Assembly (NCBI GenBank): GCA_014379065.1
Contig: JACMMM010000606.1
Location: forward strand, 1-7,455
Direction of reading: 5' to 3'
Length of the DNA stretch: 7,455 bases
Source of the DNA: Saprospiraceae bacterium
GTDB lineage: Bacteria > Bacteroidota > Bacteroidia > Chitinophagales > Saprospiraceae
Part shown: piece after piece, positions 1 to 4,950 of the stretch
How the letters are laid out: each line of letters begins with the position of its first letter
Position numbering within the stretch: the first letter of the stretch is position 1
Made by a program: the position numbers and the translations under genes
Notes under the pieces: model-generated
The model's database searches: none
What the model was told of the DNA's origin: nothing
The model's input: the letters and a program-made list of their open reading frames with translations, nothing else

Positions 1-825
1 GATTTCTCCTTTAACGTCCACCGTAATTTTACGAGAAAGGTCACCCTTGGCAACTGCCGTGGTGACCTCTGCAATATTCCGCACCTGTGCCGTCAGGTTG
101 CTGCCCATCTGGTTCACGCTGTCGGTCAGGTCTTTCCAAACACCTGCCACCCCTTTTACTTTAGCCTGTCCGCCGAGTTTACCTTCCGAACCTACTTCAC
201 GTGCCACCCGCGTCACTTCCATGGAGAAAAGGTTCAATTGCTTCACCATGTCATTCACCTCTTTGGCAATTCTTCCAAATTCCCCCTGCAATTCATGTCC
301 GCCAATCTCTTGCGGCATTTGCTGGGAAAGATTGCCTTTGGCCACGGAGCTGATTACGTGCGCAATCTCGATGGTAGGGTGTACAAGGTCCGATATGAGC
401 GAGTTGAGGGATTCTACCCCGGTGCTCCAGGCGCCTTTTGCCTGCGGCAGCTCGATCCGCTGCGTGAGTTTGCCTTGTTTGCCGATGGTGTTGCCGGCTT
501 TGGTAAATTCCTCCATCATTCTGCCGTTGAGCGAAATGATTTCGTTCAGGGTATCGCAAATCTTCCCGCTCAAACCAACCTGATCTATGGGCATACGAAC
601 ATTGAAGTTCCCGTTTCGGACTTCGATGAGTACCCGCAGGAAACCTTGTTGATCAAAATCCTCTGACCACTGATTGGTCATACTTGACTCTGGGAAGGAG
701 GTTCCGGGCATTTTGCCTTTGCCCTTTTTGGAAAGTTTTGAATGAGGAGGAGCCTTTAATTCTGTCATTTCAAGGGTTTCTACTCCTGTATTGAAACCGT
801 TAGTGTTTGTTTTTTCAATATCCAT
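1..825 (-). CDS. Poly-HAMP sensor histidine kinase, N-terminal part (runs off left edge)
   Basis: This strand is open from ATG at 825-823 to the window edge, giving 275 residues. After a polar N-terminal tail of about 55 residues come repeated HAMP-like units at roughly residues 60-110, 112-150, 153-200 and 205-250, with another starting near 255. Diagnostic strings are VAKGNLSQQM (from residue 161), KLGGQAKVKGVAGVWKDLT and VAKGDLSRKITV (from 258). This unit pattern is that of soluble poly-HAMP histidine kinases, including fungal group III (Nik1/Os-1) kinases and bacterial hybrid kinases. In those, the HAMP chain relays signals to GAF, HisKA, HATPase and often receiver domains; none of these lies inside the window. 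No signal peptide or membrane segment is visible, so a cytosolic protein is inferred. ATG at 825 is the first in-frame ATG after a stop at 892-894; Met20 is an alternative start. No Shine-Dalgarno is seen. The family is sure; kinase output is inferred. Confidence 0.9.
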   Translation of the reverse strand, partial: MDIEKTNTNGFNTGVETLEMTELKAPPHSKLSKKGKGKMPGTSFPESSMTNQWSEDFDQQGFLRVLIEVRNGNFNVRMPIDQVGLSGKICDTLNEIISLNGRMMEEFTKAGNTIGKQGKLTQRIELPQAKGAWSTGVESLNSLISDLVHPTIEIAHVISSVAKGNLSQQMPQEIGGHELQGEFGRIAKEVNDMVKQLNLFSMEVTRVAREVGSEGKLGGQAKVKGVAGVWKDLTDSVNQMGSNLTAQVRNIAEVTTAVAKGDLSRKITVDVKGEI

Positions 826-880
826 ACGTGAGAAGTGCTGAATGGTGAAAGCAGGAACAACTAGATTGAGATTGGTTAGC

Positions 881-924
881 GAAGCACAATTTCAGATTGG
901 CAAAGTGCTTCTAGCTTGCCAAGC
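881..924. repeat. Interleaved inverted repeats in the divergent intergenic region
   Basis: GAAGCAC (881-887) is mirrored by GTGCTTC (905-911). TTGGCAA (897-903) is mirrored by TTGCCAA (916-922). All arms match perfectly. The pairs interlock, so both stems could not form in one simple hairpin. GCTTG (914-918) and CAAGC (920-924) form a third small palindrome. The site lies upstream of the minus-strand kinase and of the plus-strand methyltransferase gene, so an operator or competing-stem leader is possible. Function is not known. Confidence 0.45.
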
Positions 925-937
925 CTATGAGGCGGAG

Positions 938-945
938 CAAAAATA
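938..945 (-). promoter_or_regulatory. Possible Bacteroidota -7 box for the poly-HAMP kinase
   Basis: Read on the minus strand, 945-938 is TATTTTTG, which matches the Bacteroidota sigma-ABfr -7 consensus TAnnTTTG. A TTTG lies further upstream at 964-961, but the spacer is only 15 bp, against the usual 19 or so, so the -33 match is poor. Transcription from here would give a 5' leader of about 105 nt containing the interleaved inverted repeats at 881-924. Confidence 0.3.
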
Positions 946-1054
946 GGGATATAGTATTCACAAAATGAAAGGGAATGGCGATGTTTTTGCCAGCTGCTCG
1001 CTCGGGCTTGCCACTTGCTCAAGCGCCGTTGGGGGCTGCCCTGAATGCGCGCTT

Positions 1055-1103
1055 TTTTGTACCGTCAAACGACACAGGCATTCACCCTTCTTTCGGTACA
1101 AAA
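1055..1103. repeat. Perfect 10-bp inverted repeat with 29-nt loop
   Basis: TTTTGTACCG at 1055-1064 is exactly mirrored by CGGTACAAAA at 1094-1103. The repeat ends 14 nt before the preferred ATG (1118) of the methyltransferase gene. It may be an operator, a leader stem or a copy of a dispersed repeat. No run of T follows the second arm, so it does not look like a terminator. Confidence 0.5.
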
Positions 1104-1117
1104 CAATTGCTATAGTT

Positions 1118-2632
1118 ATGGGCTACATTGCAAAACCACTTTTCCACCCCGCCTTCGCTAAAGCTACGGCGGGTAAAAAATCAACCGCTCAGCATCAGCA
1201 TGGTGCATTCGACCTTCTGTTTTCCTTGGACGAATCGCACCGCGAATGGCTTTTGGCTACCAGCCAGGAACTAGAGATTTCAGCAGGTGCTATTCTTGTG
1301 CAGGAAGGGCAAGAAATCGAAAGTTTTTACATCCTCATTGAAGGTGTAATGAGTGTTTTTCACCCCGAACAGCAGGACAAGCCGATCTCGAGTGTAGGGC
1401 CGGGACAGGTCATCGGCGAGATGTCGTTTGTAGAGGGCTTGCCCGCTTCCGCCAGCGTGAAAGCGGTGGAGCGTTGTATGCTCCTTCAGATTCCATTTGA
1501 TCTGGTGCGGCAGGAAATGGATCGCGATCCGGTTTTTGGAGCGGATCTTCATACTGCCTTACTCCATATATTGTCCAGTCGCCTTCGTCTTCTCACGGGT
1601 AAGCTCAGTGCCTTGCAAAACGGTCCGGCCTTCCGCGAAACTGTTCGTCACGAAAGCCTTGCTTTAGCCCTCGATAATTTCAAGGCTGCCATTTTCAAAA
1701 CCCGCGAATCAGAGACCAAACGTCAGGAAGATGCTTTCTGCCAAAATGCCCAAACCATGGCCCAAGCTTATGCTCATCTGATTTATGAACTTCAAAATCA
1801 CCTTGGCGACCAAGCCCCCGGCACACCGCAGGAAAAAGACTCGCTTGGCTACAAAGTGCAGCAAGAACTCGCTCCGTATGTCCTGCTGTCCGATTTTCTC
1901 AACCGATCCTACACCAAGCCACGCGGTTATGCAGGTGACTTTCTTACCATCGCCAATGCCTACAATGACCTGGCCATCGGCAATGGTCGCACGGGGGAAT
2001 TGCTTGACCGAATCACCCTCGAGTCACCCGCCGTTAAGGCCGTCAAAAATCGCCGGAAACTGCTGACAGAAGAGATTTTCCGCACCATCGAAGAAGCGAA
2101 AGGCCAGCCGGTACATGTCACCGTATTCGCCTGCGGCCCTGCCCGCGAACTTTTTGATGTGTATGCTCAATTGCCCGACCCTTCGATTCTGAAGACCACG
2201 CTCATTGATATTGACCTTCAGGCGCTCTCTTACGTCTCCGATAAAAAGGATGCTTTCCGCGTGCCCTTGCCCATGGAGCTCCACCGTGAAAACCTCATTT
2301 ATCTGGCACTGGGCCGCCGCAAACTCTCGCTCCCGCCTCAAGATCTCATTTATTCTATTGGGCTTATTGACTATTTCAACGATCAATTGGTGACCAAACT
2401 CAGCGATTACGCCCATCAATTGCTACGTCCGGGTGGCCGGGTCATTTTTGGCAATTTCCACCCGGACAATCCGCAAAAAGCATTCATGGATCACGTGATT
2501 GACTGGAAATTGATCCACCGCAATGAATCAGACATGGATCGCCTGTTCGAGGCTTCTGCTTTCGGTCATGCTTCGGAGGAAATCCGTTTTGAGGAAGAGC
2601 GGGTGAATCTTTTTGCGATTTGTAGGAAGTAG
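1118..2632 (+). CDS. Cyclic-nucleotide-binding-like domain fused to class I SAM methyltransferase (PhcB-like)
   Basis: Numbering is from ATG 1118 (504 aa). Residues about 40-150 form a cNMP-binding-type beta-roll with GEMSF at 100-104. The family's phosphate-binding Arg is replaced by Ala110 (GLPASAS), so nucleotide binding is doubtful. A helical middle leads to PRGYAGDF (268-275). The Rossmann part has motif I VFACGPARE (336-344), LIDID (362-366) and the late-strand motif LRPGGRVIFGNF (436-447). The PRGYAGDF-plus-methyltransferase arrangement is what I recall being annotated as extracellular-factor 3-hydroxypalmitic acid methyl ester synthase (PhcB-like). The substrate here is unproven. The frame stays open to an ATG at 965, but the extra 51 residues are Cys-rich and unlike a protein, so 1118 is preferred. 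Residues 11-20 are encoded by a dispersed repeat. The gene is convergent with the LytTR regulator downstream. The domain call is firm and the function tentative. Confidence 0.85.
   Translation: MGYIAKPLFHPAFAKATAGKKSTAQHQHGAFDLLFSLDESHREWLLATSQELEISAGAILVQEGQEIESFYILIEGVMSVFHPEQQDKPISSVGPGQVIGEMSFVEGLPASASVKAVERCMLLQIPFDLVRQEMDRDPVFGADLHTALLHILSSRLRLLTGKLSALQNGPAFRETVRHESLALALDNFKAAIFKTRESETKRQEDAFCQNAQTMAQAYAHLIYELQNHLGDQAPGTPQEKDSLGYKVQQELAPYVLLSDFLNRSYTKPRGYAGDFLTIANAYNDLAIGNGRTGELLDRITLESPAVKAVKNRRKLLTEEIFRTIEEAKGQPVHVTVFACGPARELFDVYAQLPDPSILKTTLIDIDLQALSYVSDKKDAFRVPLPMELHRENLIYLALGRRKLSLPPQDLIYSIGLIDYFNDQLVTKLSDYAHQLLRPGGRVIFGNFHPDNPQKAFMDHVIDWKLIHRNESDMDRLFEASAFGHASEEIRFEEERVNLFAICRK
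1148..1173. repeat. Palindromic repeat copy 1, read in frame (peptide PAFAKATAGK)
   Basis: CCCGCCTTCGCT (1148-1159) and AGCTACGGCGGG (1162-1173) form an inverted repeat with 10 of 12 positions matching and a 2-nt loop, followed by TAAAAAA. A second, diverged copy lies at 3551-3583 (about 27 of 33 positions match), so this is a dispersed element and not coding constraint. Here it is translated as part of the N-terminal tail of the methyltransferase protein, before the cNMP-like fold. Confidence 0.8.
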
Positions 2633-2638
2633 GAGGGG

Positions 2639-2743
2639 TATTGGCCACGGATTACGCGGATTGGACACAGATTTTCACGGATTTTTATCGAATAGTTTGA
2701 TCTGTGAAAATCCGTGTCCAATCCGCGTAATCAGTGGCCAATA
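2639..2743. repeat. Long inverted repeat (44-bp arms) between convergent genes, possible bidirectional terminator
   Basis: The left arm (2639-2682) and right arm (2700-2743) match at 41 of 44 positions across a 17-nt loop; one of the mismatches is a G-T wobble in RNA. The element almost fills the gap between two convergent stop codons: 6 nt from the stop at 2632 and 4 nt from the stop at 2748. Within an arm, GATT recurs at 2650, 2659, 2670 and 2680, about once per helical turn. A transcript from either side would fold into a very stable hairpin, so termination or 3'-end protection is likely. There is no adjacent poly-U tract. The style matches dispersed GGATTA-rich intergenic repeats I recall from Bacteroidota. 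Confidence 0.9.
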
Positions 2744-2747
2744 AAAT

Positions 2748-3494
2748 CTAAACTCCCGCCCCCAGCATCGCCACAAAATCATCCTTCTTCCGCCTCGAAA
2801 TCTCCACTTTAGAGCCATCGCTCATTTCAGCGTAGCCGCCGTCAGTCTTGATATAGCGTTTCATTTGCGCCAGGTTGATGATGTGGGAATGGTGTACGCG
2901 ACAAAAATTCTGCCGCACAAGCATGTCTTCATAATCGCCTAAGGTGCGCGAAACCAGCACTTTATCGCGATTGATGAGGTAAAACATCGTGTAGTTGGAA
3001 TCTGATTGCAGGCGCACGATGTCGGCCACGGGCACGAACATGAGGCCGTCGCCGATAGGCAGGGCAATGCGCTGTGGTTCGGGCTTTTGCACCTGTTGGA
3101 ACAAGCGTTCGAAGGCGCTGAAATCGGGTTGGGTTGATTTCATTCGCTCACGCACTTTGCCGACCGATGCTTCGAGTTCGTCCATATCAATCGGCTTGAG
3201 CAGGTAATCCACGGCAGATACTTTGAAGGCTTGCAATGCGTACTGGTCGTAGGCCGTTGTGAAAATCACCGAAAAATTGAATTTCCCCAGTTTTTCCAGC
3301 AACTCGAAACCCGTCATGTGCGGCATCTGGATGTCGAGGAACAACAGATCCGGTTGCCGCTCTTGGATGAGTTCGATGCCCCGTTGGGGGTCGTTGGCAA
3401 CGGCAATAACCTCCACATCGGGGGTGGTCATGCGTAGCATGTTGGTGAGGGCTTCGGTGGCGTTGGGTTCGTCGTCAATGAGGATGGCTGTCAT
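2748..3494 (-). CDS. LytTR-family response regulator (LytR/AlgR type)
   Basis: Complete at 248 aa, the usual length for the family. Residues 1-118 are a receiver domain: acidic pair D7-D8, phospho-acceptor D54 in LFLDIQMP, T80 in the TTAYD switch motif and K100 in LLKPID. A linker of about 25 residues follows. Residues about 143-245 are a LytTR DNA-binding domain, with the family-typical FCRVHHSHIINL at 197-208 and KVEISRRKK at 229-237. Such proteins are phosphorylated by LytS-like or other histidine kinases and bind paired sites upstream of target genes. No kinase gene is in the same operon; candidates in the window are the poly-HAMP kinase (1-825) and the propeller sensor (4951 onward). The start is ATG at 3494, immediately before the first receiver strand, with no Shine-Dalgarno. 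I found no TAnnTTTG box close upstream. Confidence 0.97.
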   Translation of the reverse strand: MTAILIDDEPNATEALTNMLRMTTPDVEVIAVANDPQRGIELIQERQPDLLFLDIQMPHMTGFELLEKLGKFNFSVIFTTAYDQYALQAFKVSAVDYLLKPIDMDELEASVGKVRERMKSTQPDFSAFERLFQQVQKPEPQRIALPIGDGLMFVPVADIVRLQSDSNYTMFYLINRDKVLVSRTLGDYEDMLVRQNFCRVHHSHIINLAQMKRYIKTDGGYAEMSDGSKVEISRRKKDDFVAMLGAGV

Positions 3495-3550
3495 GGTGAG
3501 TGTCGGTTTGTGGATTCGGGGAGATGGGGATTTGTGGACCCTCCTACGCC

Positions 3551-3594
3551 CCCACCTACGTTAAAACTACGGCGGGTGAAAAGGCTTCGGCGGG
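3551..3594. repeat. Palindromic repeat copy 2 with an extra half-arm
   Basis: CCCACCTACGTT (3551-3562) and AACTACGGCGGG (3565-3576) correspond to the element at 1148-1173, with about 27 of 33 positions shared over 3551-3583. The right arm is then repeated in part: GGCTTCGGCGGG at 3583-3594, again followed by TAAA. This suggests a partly duplicated, decayed copy. It lies 57 bp upstream of the LytTR regulator's start. Confidence 0.7.
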
Positions 3595-3748
3595 TAAAGG
3601 TTCCAAAGCCAAAGGTCGTGGGCTTTGCTCAAAACACCTTATCCAGTTGCTCATTGAAACTTGCCAGTTACTCAATTTAGGGTCCGCTGCTTTTTAATCG
3701 CCTATGATGATGATCGCCAATACGCCATCACTAAATGCTTCAAGTCGA

Positions 3749-3765
3749 TTTTTTTCCATTTTTTT
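3749..3765. other. Two T7 tracts one helical turn apart (possible bent DNA)
   Basis: T runs of seven at 3749-3755 and 3759-3765 start exactly 10 bp apart. Tracts spaced in this way tend to curve DNA. No hairpin precedes them and no plus-strand gene ends nearby, so they do not read as a terminator. Confidence 0.3.
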
Positions 3766-3797
3766 GCAATGTTTGGCGCGAAGGTAGTGCGTGTATC

Positions 3798-3952
3798 AAA
3801 ACGCATAGCGGTGACATTTTCGTAGCGAAGCGTTAAATTTTTTAAGAACCGCATAGCGGTGACATTGTATTGACGAAATAATGCCACCGCTACGCGGTTC
3901 CAATCCCCAAAATCGCCCTATCGGGCTACCAAAATGCCACCGCTACGCGGTT
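3798..3952. repeat. Cluster of four copies of a 20-bp palindromic repeat, two in each orientation
   Basis: The unit, read in the plus sense, is AATGYCACCGCTAYGCGGTT. Copies C (3880-3899) and D (3933-3952) are in the plus sense and identical over 20 bases. Copies A (about 3798-3818) and B (3847-3866) are in the minus sense and carry the T variants. Each copy holds its own small palindrome (ACCGC...GCGGT). B and C can also pair with each other (18 of 20 positions, 13-nt loop), and A can pair with D around them, so the whole block could form a nested cruciform. TTCGTAGCGAA at 3819-3829 is a further palindrome between A and B. The layout resembles REP/BIME-type clusters. No transposase is seen nearby. 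Confidence 0.85.
3911..3930. repeat. Second palindrome family, GCCC-TATC-GGGC
   Basis: GCCC (3915-3918) and GGGC (3923-3926) flank a 4-nt loop within AATCGCCCTATCGGGCTACC. The element lies between copies C and D of the 20-bp repeat and is unrelated to it in sequence, so the block is a mosaic of at least two repeat families. Confidence 0.5.
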
Positions 3953-3997
3953 TTGTTTGAAATGTAAAAATGATCTTTCTAAAACTCATGTTGACTT

Positions 3998-4624
3998 ATG
4001 TACGATGAATTGACCAAATTAGCGATTGCGCTCCTGATCGGCAGCCTCTTGGGCCTAGAGCGGGAATATCACAACAAGCCTGCGGGCTTTCGCACCATTG
4101 CACTCATCTGCGTCGGAGCAGCCATGTTTACCATGCTTTCTATAAGCGTGGGAGGGCTTAGCAATTCATCCGACCGCATTGCATCCAATATCATCACCGG
4201 AATCGGTTTTATCGGAGCAGGTGTTATTTTCAAGATAGGGAACAATGTAATGGGCATTACCACGGCGGCTACCATTTGGATTGCTGCTGCTTTGGGCATG
4301 GCTACAGGAGCCGGCAATTTTATGCTGGCTTGGTGTGGTCTGGCTACGGTTTTATTGATTTTAACCGTTTTCGAGCGCATTCAGGAGCGATTGAATGTCT
4401 TTCACCAGCGGCGGATTTATACCTTGTTCACCAAGACTTACCTTGAGATGCTATCCGTTGAAGCAGAAATGAGCCGCCAGCGCCTCTCGTTCCAAAGGCT
4501 TAAAGAAAAACAGTCTTCCGAGGGCCAACTCTTTCAGTATGAAGTGACTGGACACCGCCCGAATCTCCTCCGGCTCGACGAATTCCTTCGGACGAATGTG
4601 GCGATTCAATCCTTTGAGTACTGA
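3998..4624 (+). CDS. MgtC/SapB-family inner membrane protein
   Basis: Complete at 208 aa. The N-terminal half carries the MgtC signature: GLEREYHNKPAGFRT at 19-33, then hydrophobic segments at about 8-20, 33-53, 64-82, 85-104 and 108-126. Family-typical strings include ITGIGFIGAGVIFK and GITTAATIWIAAALG. Residues from about 127 form a soluble tail, as in MgtC proteins with a small C-terminal cytoplasmic domain. In Salmonella, MgtC supports growth at low magnesium and within macrophages and modulates the F-type ATP synthase. In environmental Bacteroidota the role is undefined, and magnesium or envelope stress is only a guess. ATG 3998 begins directly before the first membrane segment; the nearby ATG at 3988 is out of frame. 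The gene follows the repeat cluster and appears monocistronic. No magnesium-sensing leader is recognisable in the short 5' region. Confidence 0.95.
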   Translation: MYDELTKLAIALLIGSLLGLEREYHNKPAGFRTIALICVGAAMFTMLSISVGGLSNSSDRIASNIITGIGFIGAGVIFKIGNNVMGITTAATIWIAAALGMATGAGNFMLAWCGLATVLLILTVFERIQERLNVFHQRRIYTLFTKTYLEMLSVEAEMSRQRLSFQRLKEKQSSEGQLFQYEVTGHRPNLLRLDEFLRTNVAIQSFEY

Positions 4625-4645
4625 AGCGTATGGGTAAACAGGGTT

Positions 4646-4659
4646 TTAGCCGGGGCTAA
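4646..4659. repeat. Short palindrome TTAGCC-GG-GGCTAA after the MgtC gene
   Basis: Six-base arms (4646-4651 and 4654-4659) flank a 2-nt loop, 21 nt after the MgtC stop. The palindrome contains the stop codon of the possible minus-strand gene at 4646-4933. A weak terminator for converging transcripts is possible, but no T run follows on the plus strand. Confidence 0.3.
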
Positions 4660-4933
4660 TAGAATAGCTGAGCGGTTTTTCTGCTTGAAATAACTGGTAG
4701 CCCTCGGCCCACCAGGCGGCCATTTGGACAGGATCAAAAATGAAGGACTGTTCTGTTAGAAGCCTTGGTGTATAATAAAAATGCAAGGCTACTTTTTTAG
4801 TAATTGCGGATAAGTTTCCTATAGTTTGATCATCTTTTGCAACATGCCAATAGGTTTCATGCAAAGCAGAATCCTGTTTTATGCATATGAGACGACAGGC
4901 TAAATGAAGAACTGAAGAACACAAACGAGCCAT
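4646..4933 (-). CDS. Possible small hypothetical protein (95 aa)
   Basis: I do not recognise this protein. It almost exactly fills the gap between the MgtC stop and the propeller sensor start, ending 21 nt after the one and starting 17 nt before the other. That neat fit, ordinary composition and a plausible C-terminal half (FDPVQMAAWWAEGYQLF, Trp- and aromatic-rich) favour a real gene. The N-terminal 20 residues are Cys-rich and less convincing. An AAGG lies 3 nt before the ATG. It has no signal peptide or clear membrane segment. If real, it is divergent from the propeller sensor and their start regions almost touch. It could instead be a chance reading frame in an intergenic region; I give this roughly even odds. 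Confidence 0.4.
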   Translation of the reverse strand: MARLCSSVLHLACRLICIKQDSALHETYWHVAKDDQTIGNLSAITKKVALHFYYTPRLLTEQSFIFDPVQMAAWWAEGYQLFQAEKPLSYSISPG

Positions 4934-4938
4934 TACCT

Positions 4939-4946
4939 TACTTTTG
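4939..4946 (+). promoter_or_regulatory. Bacteroidota -7 promoter box for the propeller sensor
   Basis: TACTTTTG matches the TAnnTTTG consensus at all six fixed positions. Its last base is only 4 nt from the ATG at 4951. Since transcription in this phylum usually starts several bases after the box, the start site would fall on or next to the ATG, giving a leaderless or nearly leaderless mRNA. No TTTG -33 element is evident about 20 bp upstream. Confidence 0.55.
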
Positions 4947-4950
4947 TACC

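Larger units (their letters stand above)
3495..3997. other. 503-bp intergenic region built largely of short repeats
   Basis: I see no convincing gene here. Going left to right it holds a diverged copy of the palindromic repeat (3551-3594), a small hairpin with CAAAGCC (3604-3610) and GGCTTTG (3621-3627) arms, a pair of T7 runs (3749-3765), and a four-copy inverted-repeat cluster (3798-3952). The left end must carry the promoter of the LytTR regulator and the right end that of the MgtC gene. For the latter, TTTG at 3956-3959 followed 20 bp later by TAAAACTC is only a weak match to the Bacteroidota consensus. Confidence 0.75.

Noticed and set aside
47..666. Plus-strand reading frames at 47-583 and 238-666
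   Set aside because: They lie antisense to the poly-HAMP kinase, whose minus-strand translation has clear family motifs throughout. Their products are unlike any protein I know.
965..1117. Extending the methyltransferase gene upstream to the ATG at 965
   Set aside because: The extra 51 residues are Cys-rich and low in plausibility, and the stretch contains a 10-bp inverted repeat. ATG 1118 is preferred, though not proven.
1280..2419. Minus-strand frames at 1280-1552 and 2024-2419, and plus-strand frames at 1785-2066 and 2205-2393
   Set aside because: All overlap the methyltransferase gene in other frames and show no domain motifs.
2639..2743. Terminal inverted repeats of an insertion sequence or MITE with target duplication
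   Set aside because: The arms are separated by only 17 nt and I see no clear flanking target-site duplication, so a hairpin repeat is the simpler reading.
2995..3437. Plus-strand frames at 2995-3207 and 3231-3437
   Set aside because: These are antisense shadows of the LytTR response regulator.
3500..3697. Plus-strand frame of 65 codons upstream of the LytTR gene
   Set aside because: It is largely a translation of the decayed palindromic repeat (TTAGEKASAGK) and has no recognisable fold.
3702..3887. Minus-strand frame of 61 codons with repeated NVTAMRF
   Set aside because: It is the translation of repeat copies A and B and flanking T tracts, so a false gene call.
3798..3952. CRISPR array
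   Set aside because: There are only four short copies in opposite orientations with uneven spacing, and no cas genes.
4069..4380. Minus-strand frame across the MgtC gene
   Set aside because: It is antisense to a well-supported membrane protein.
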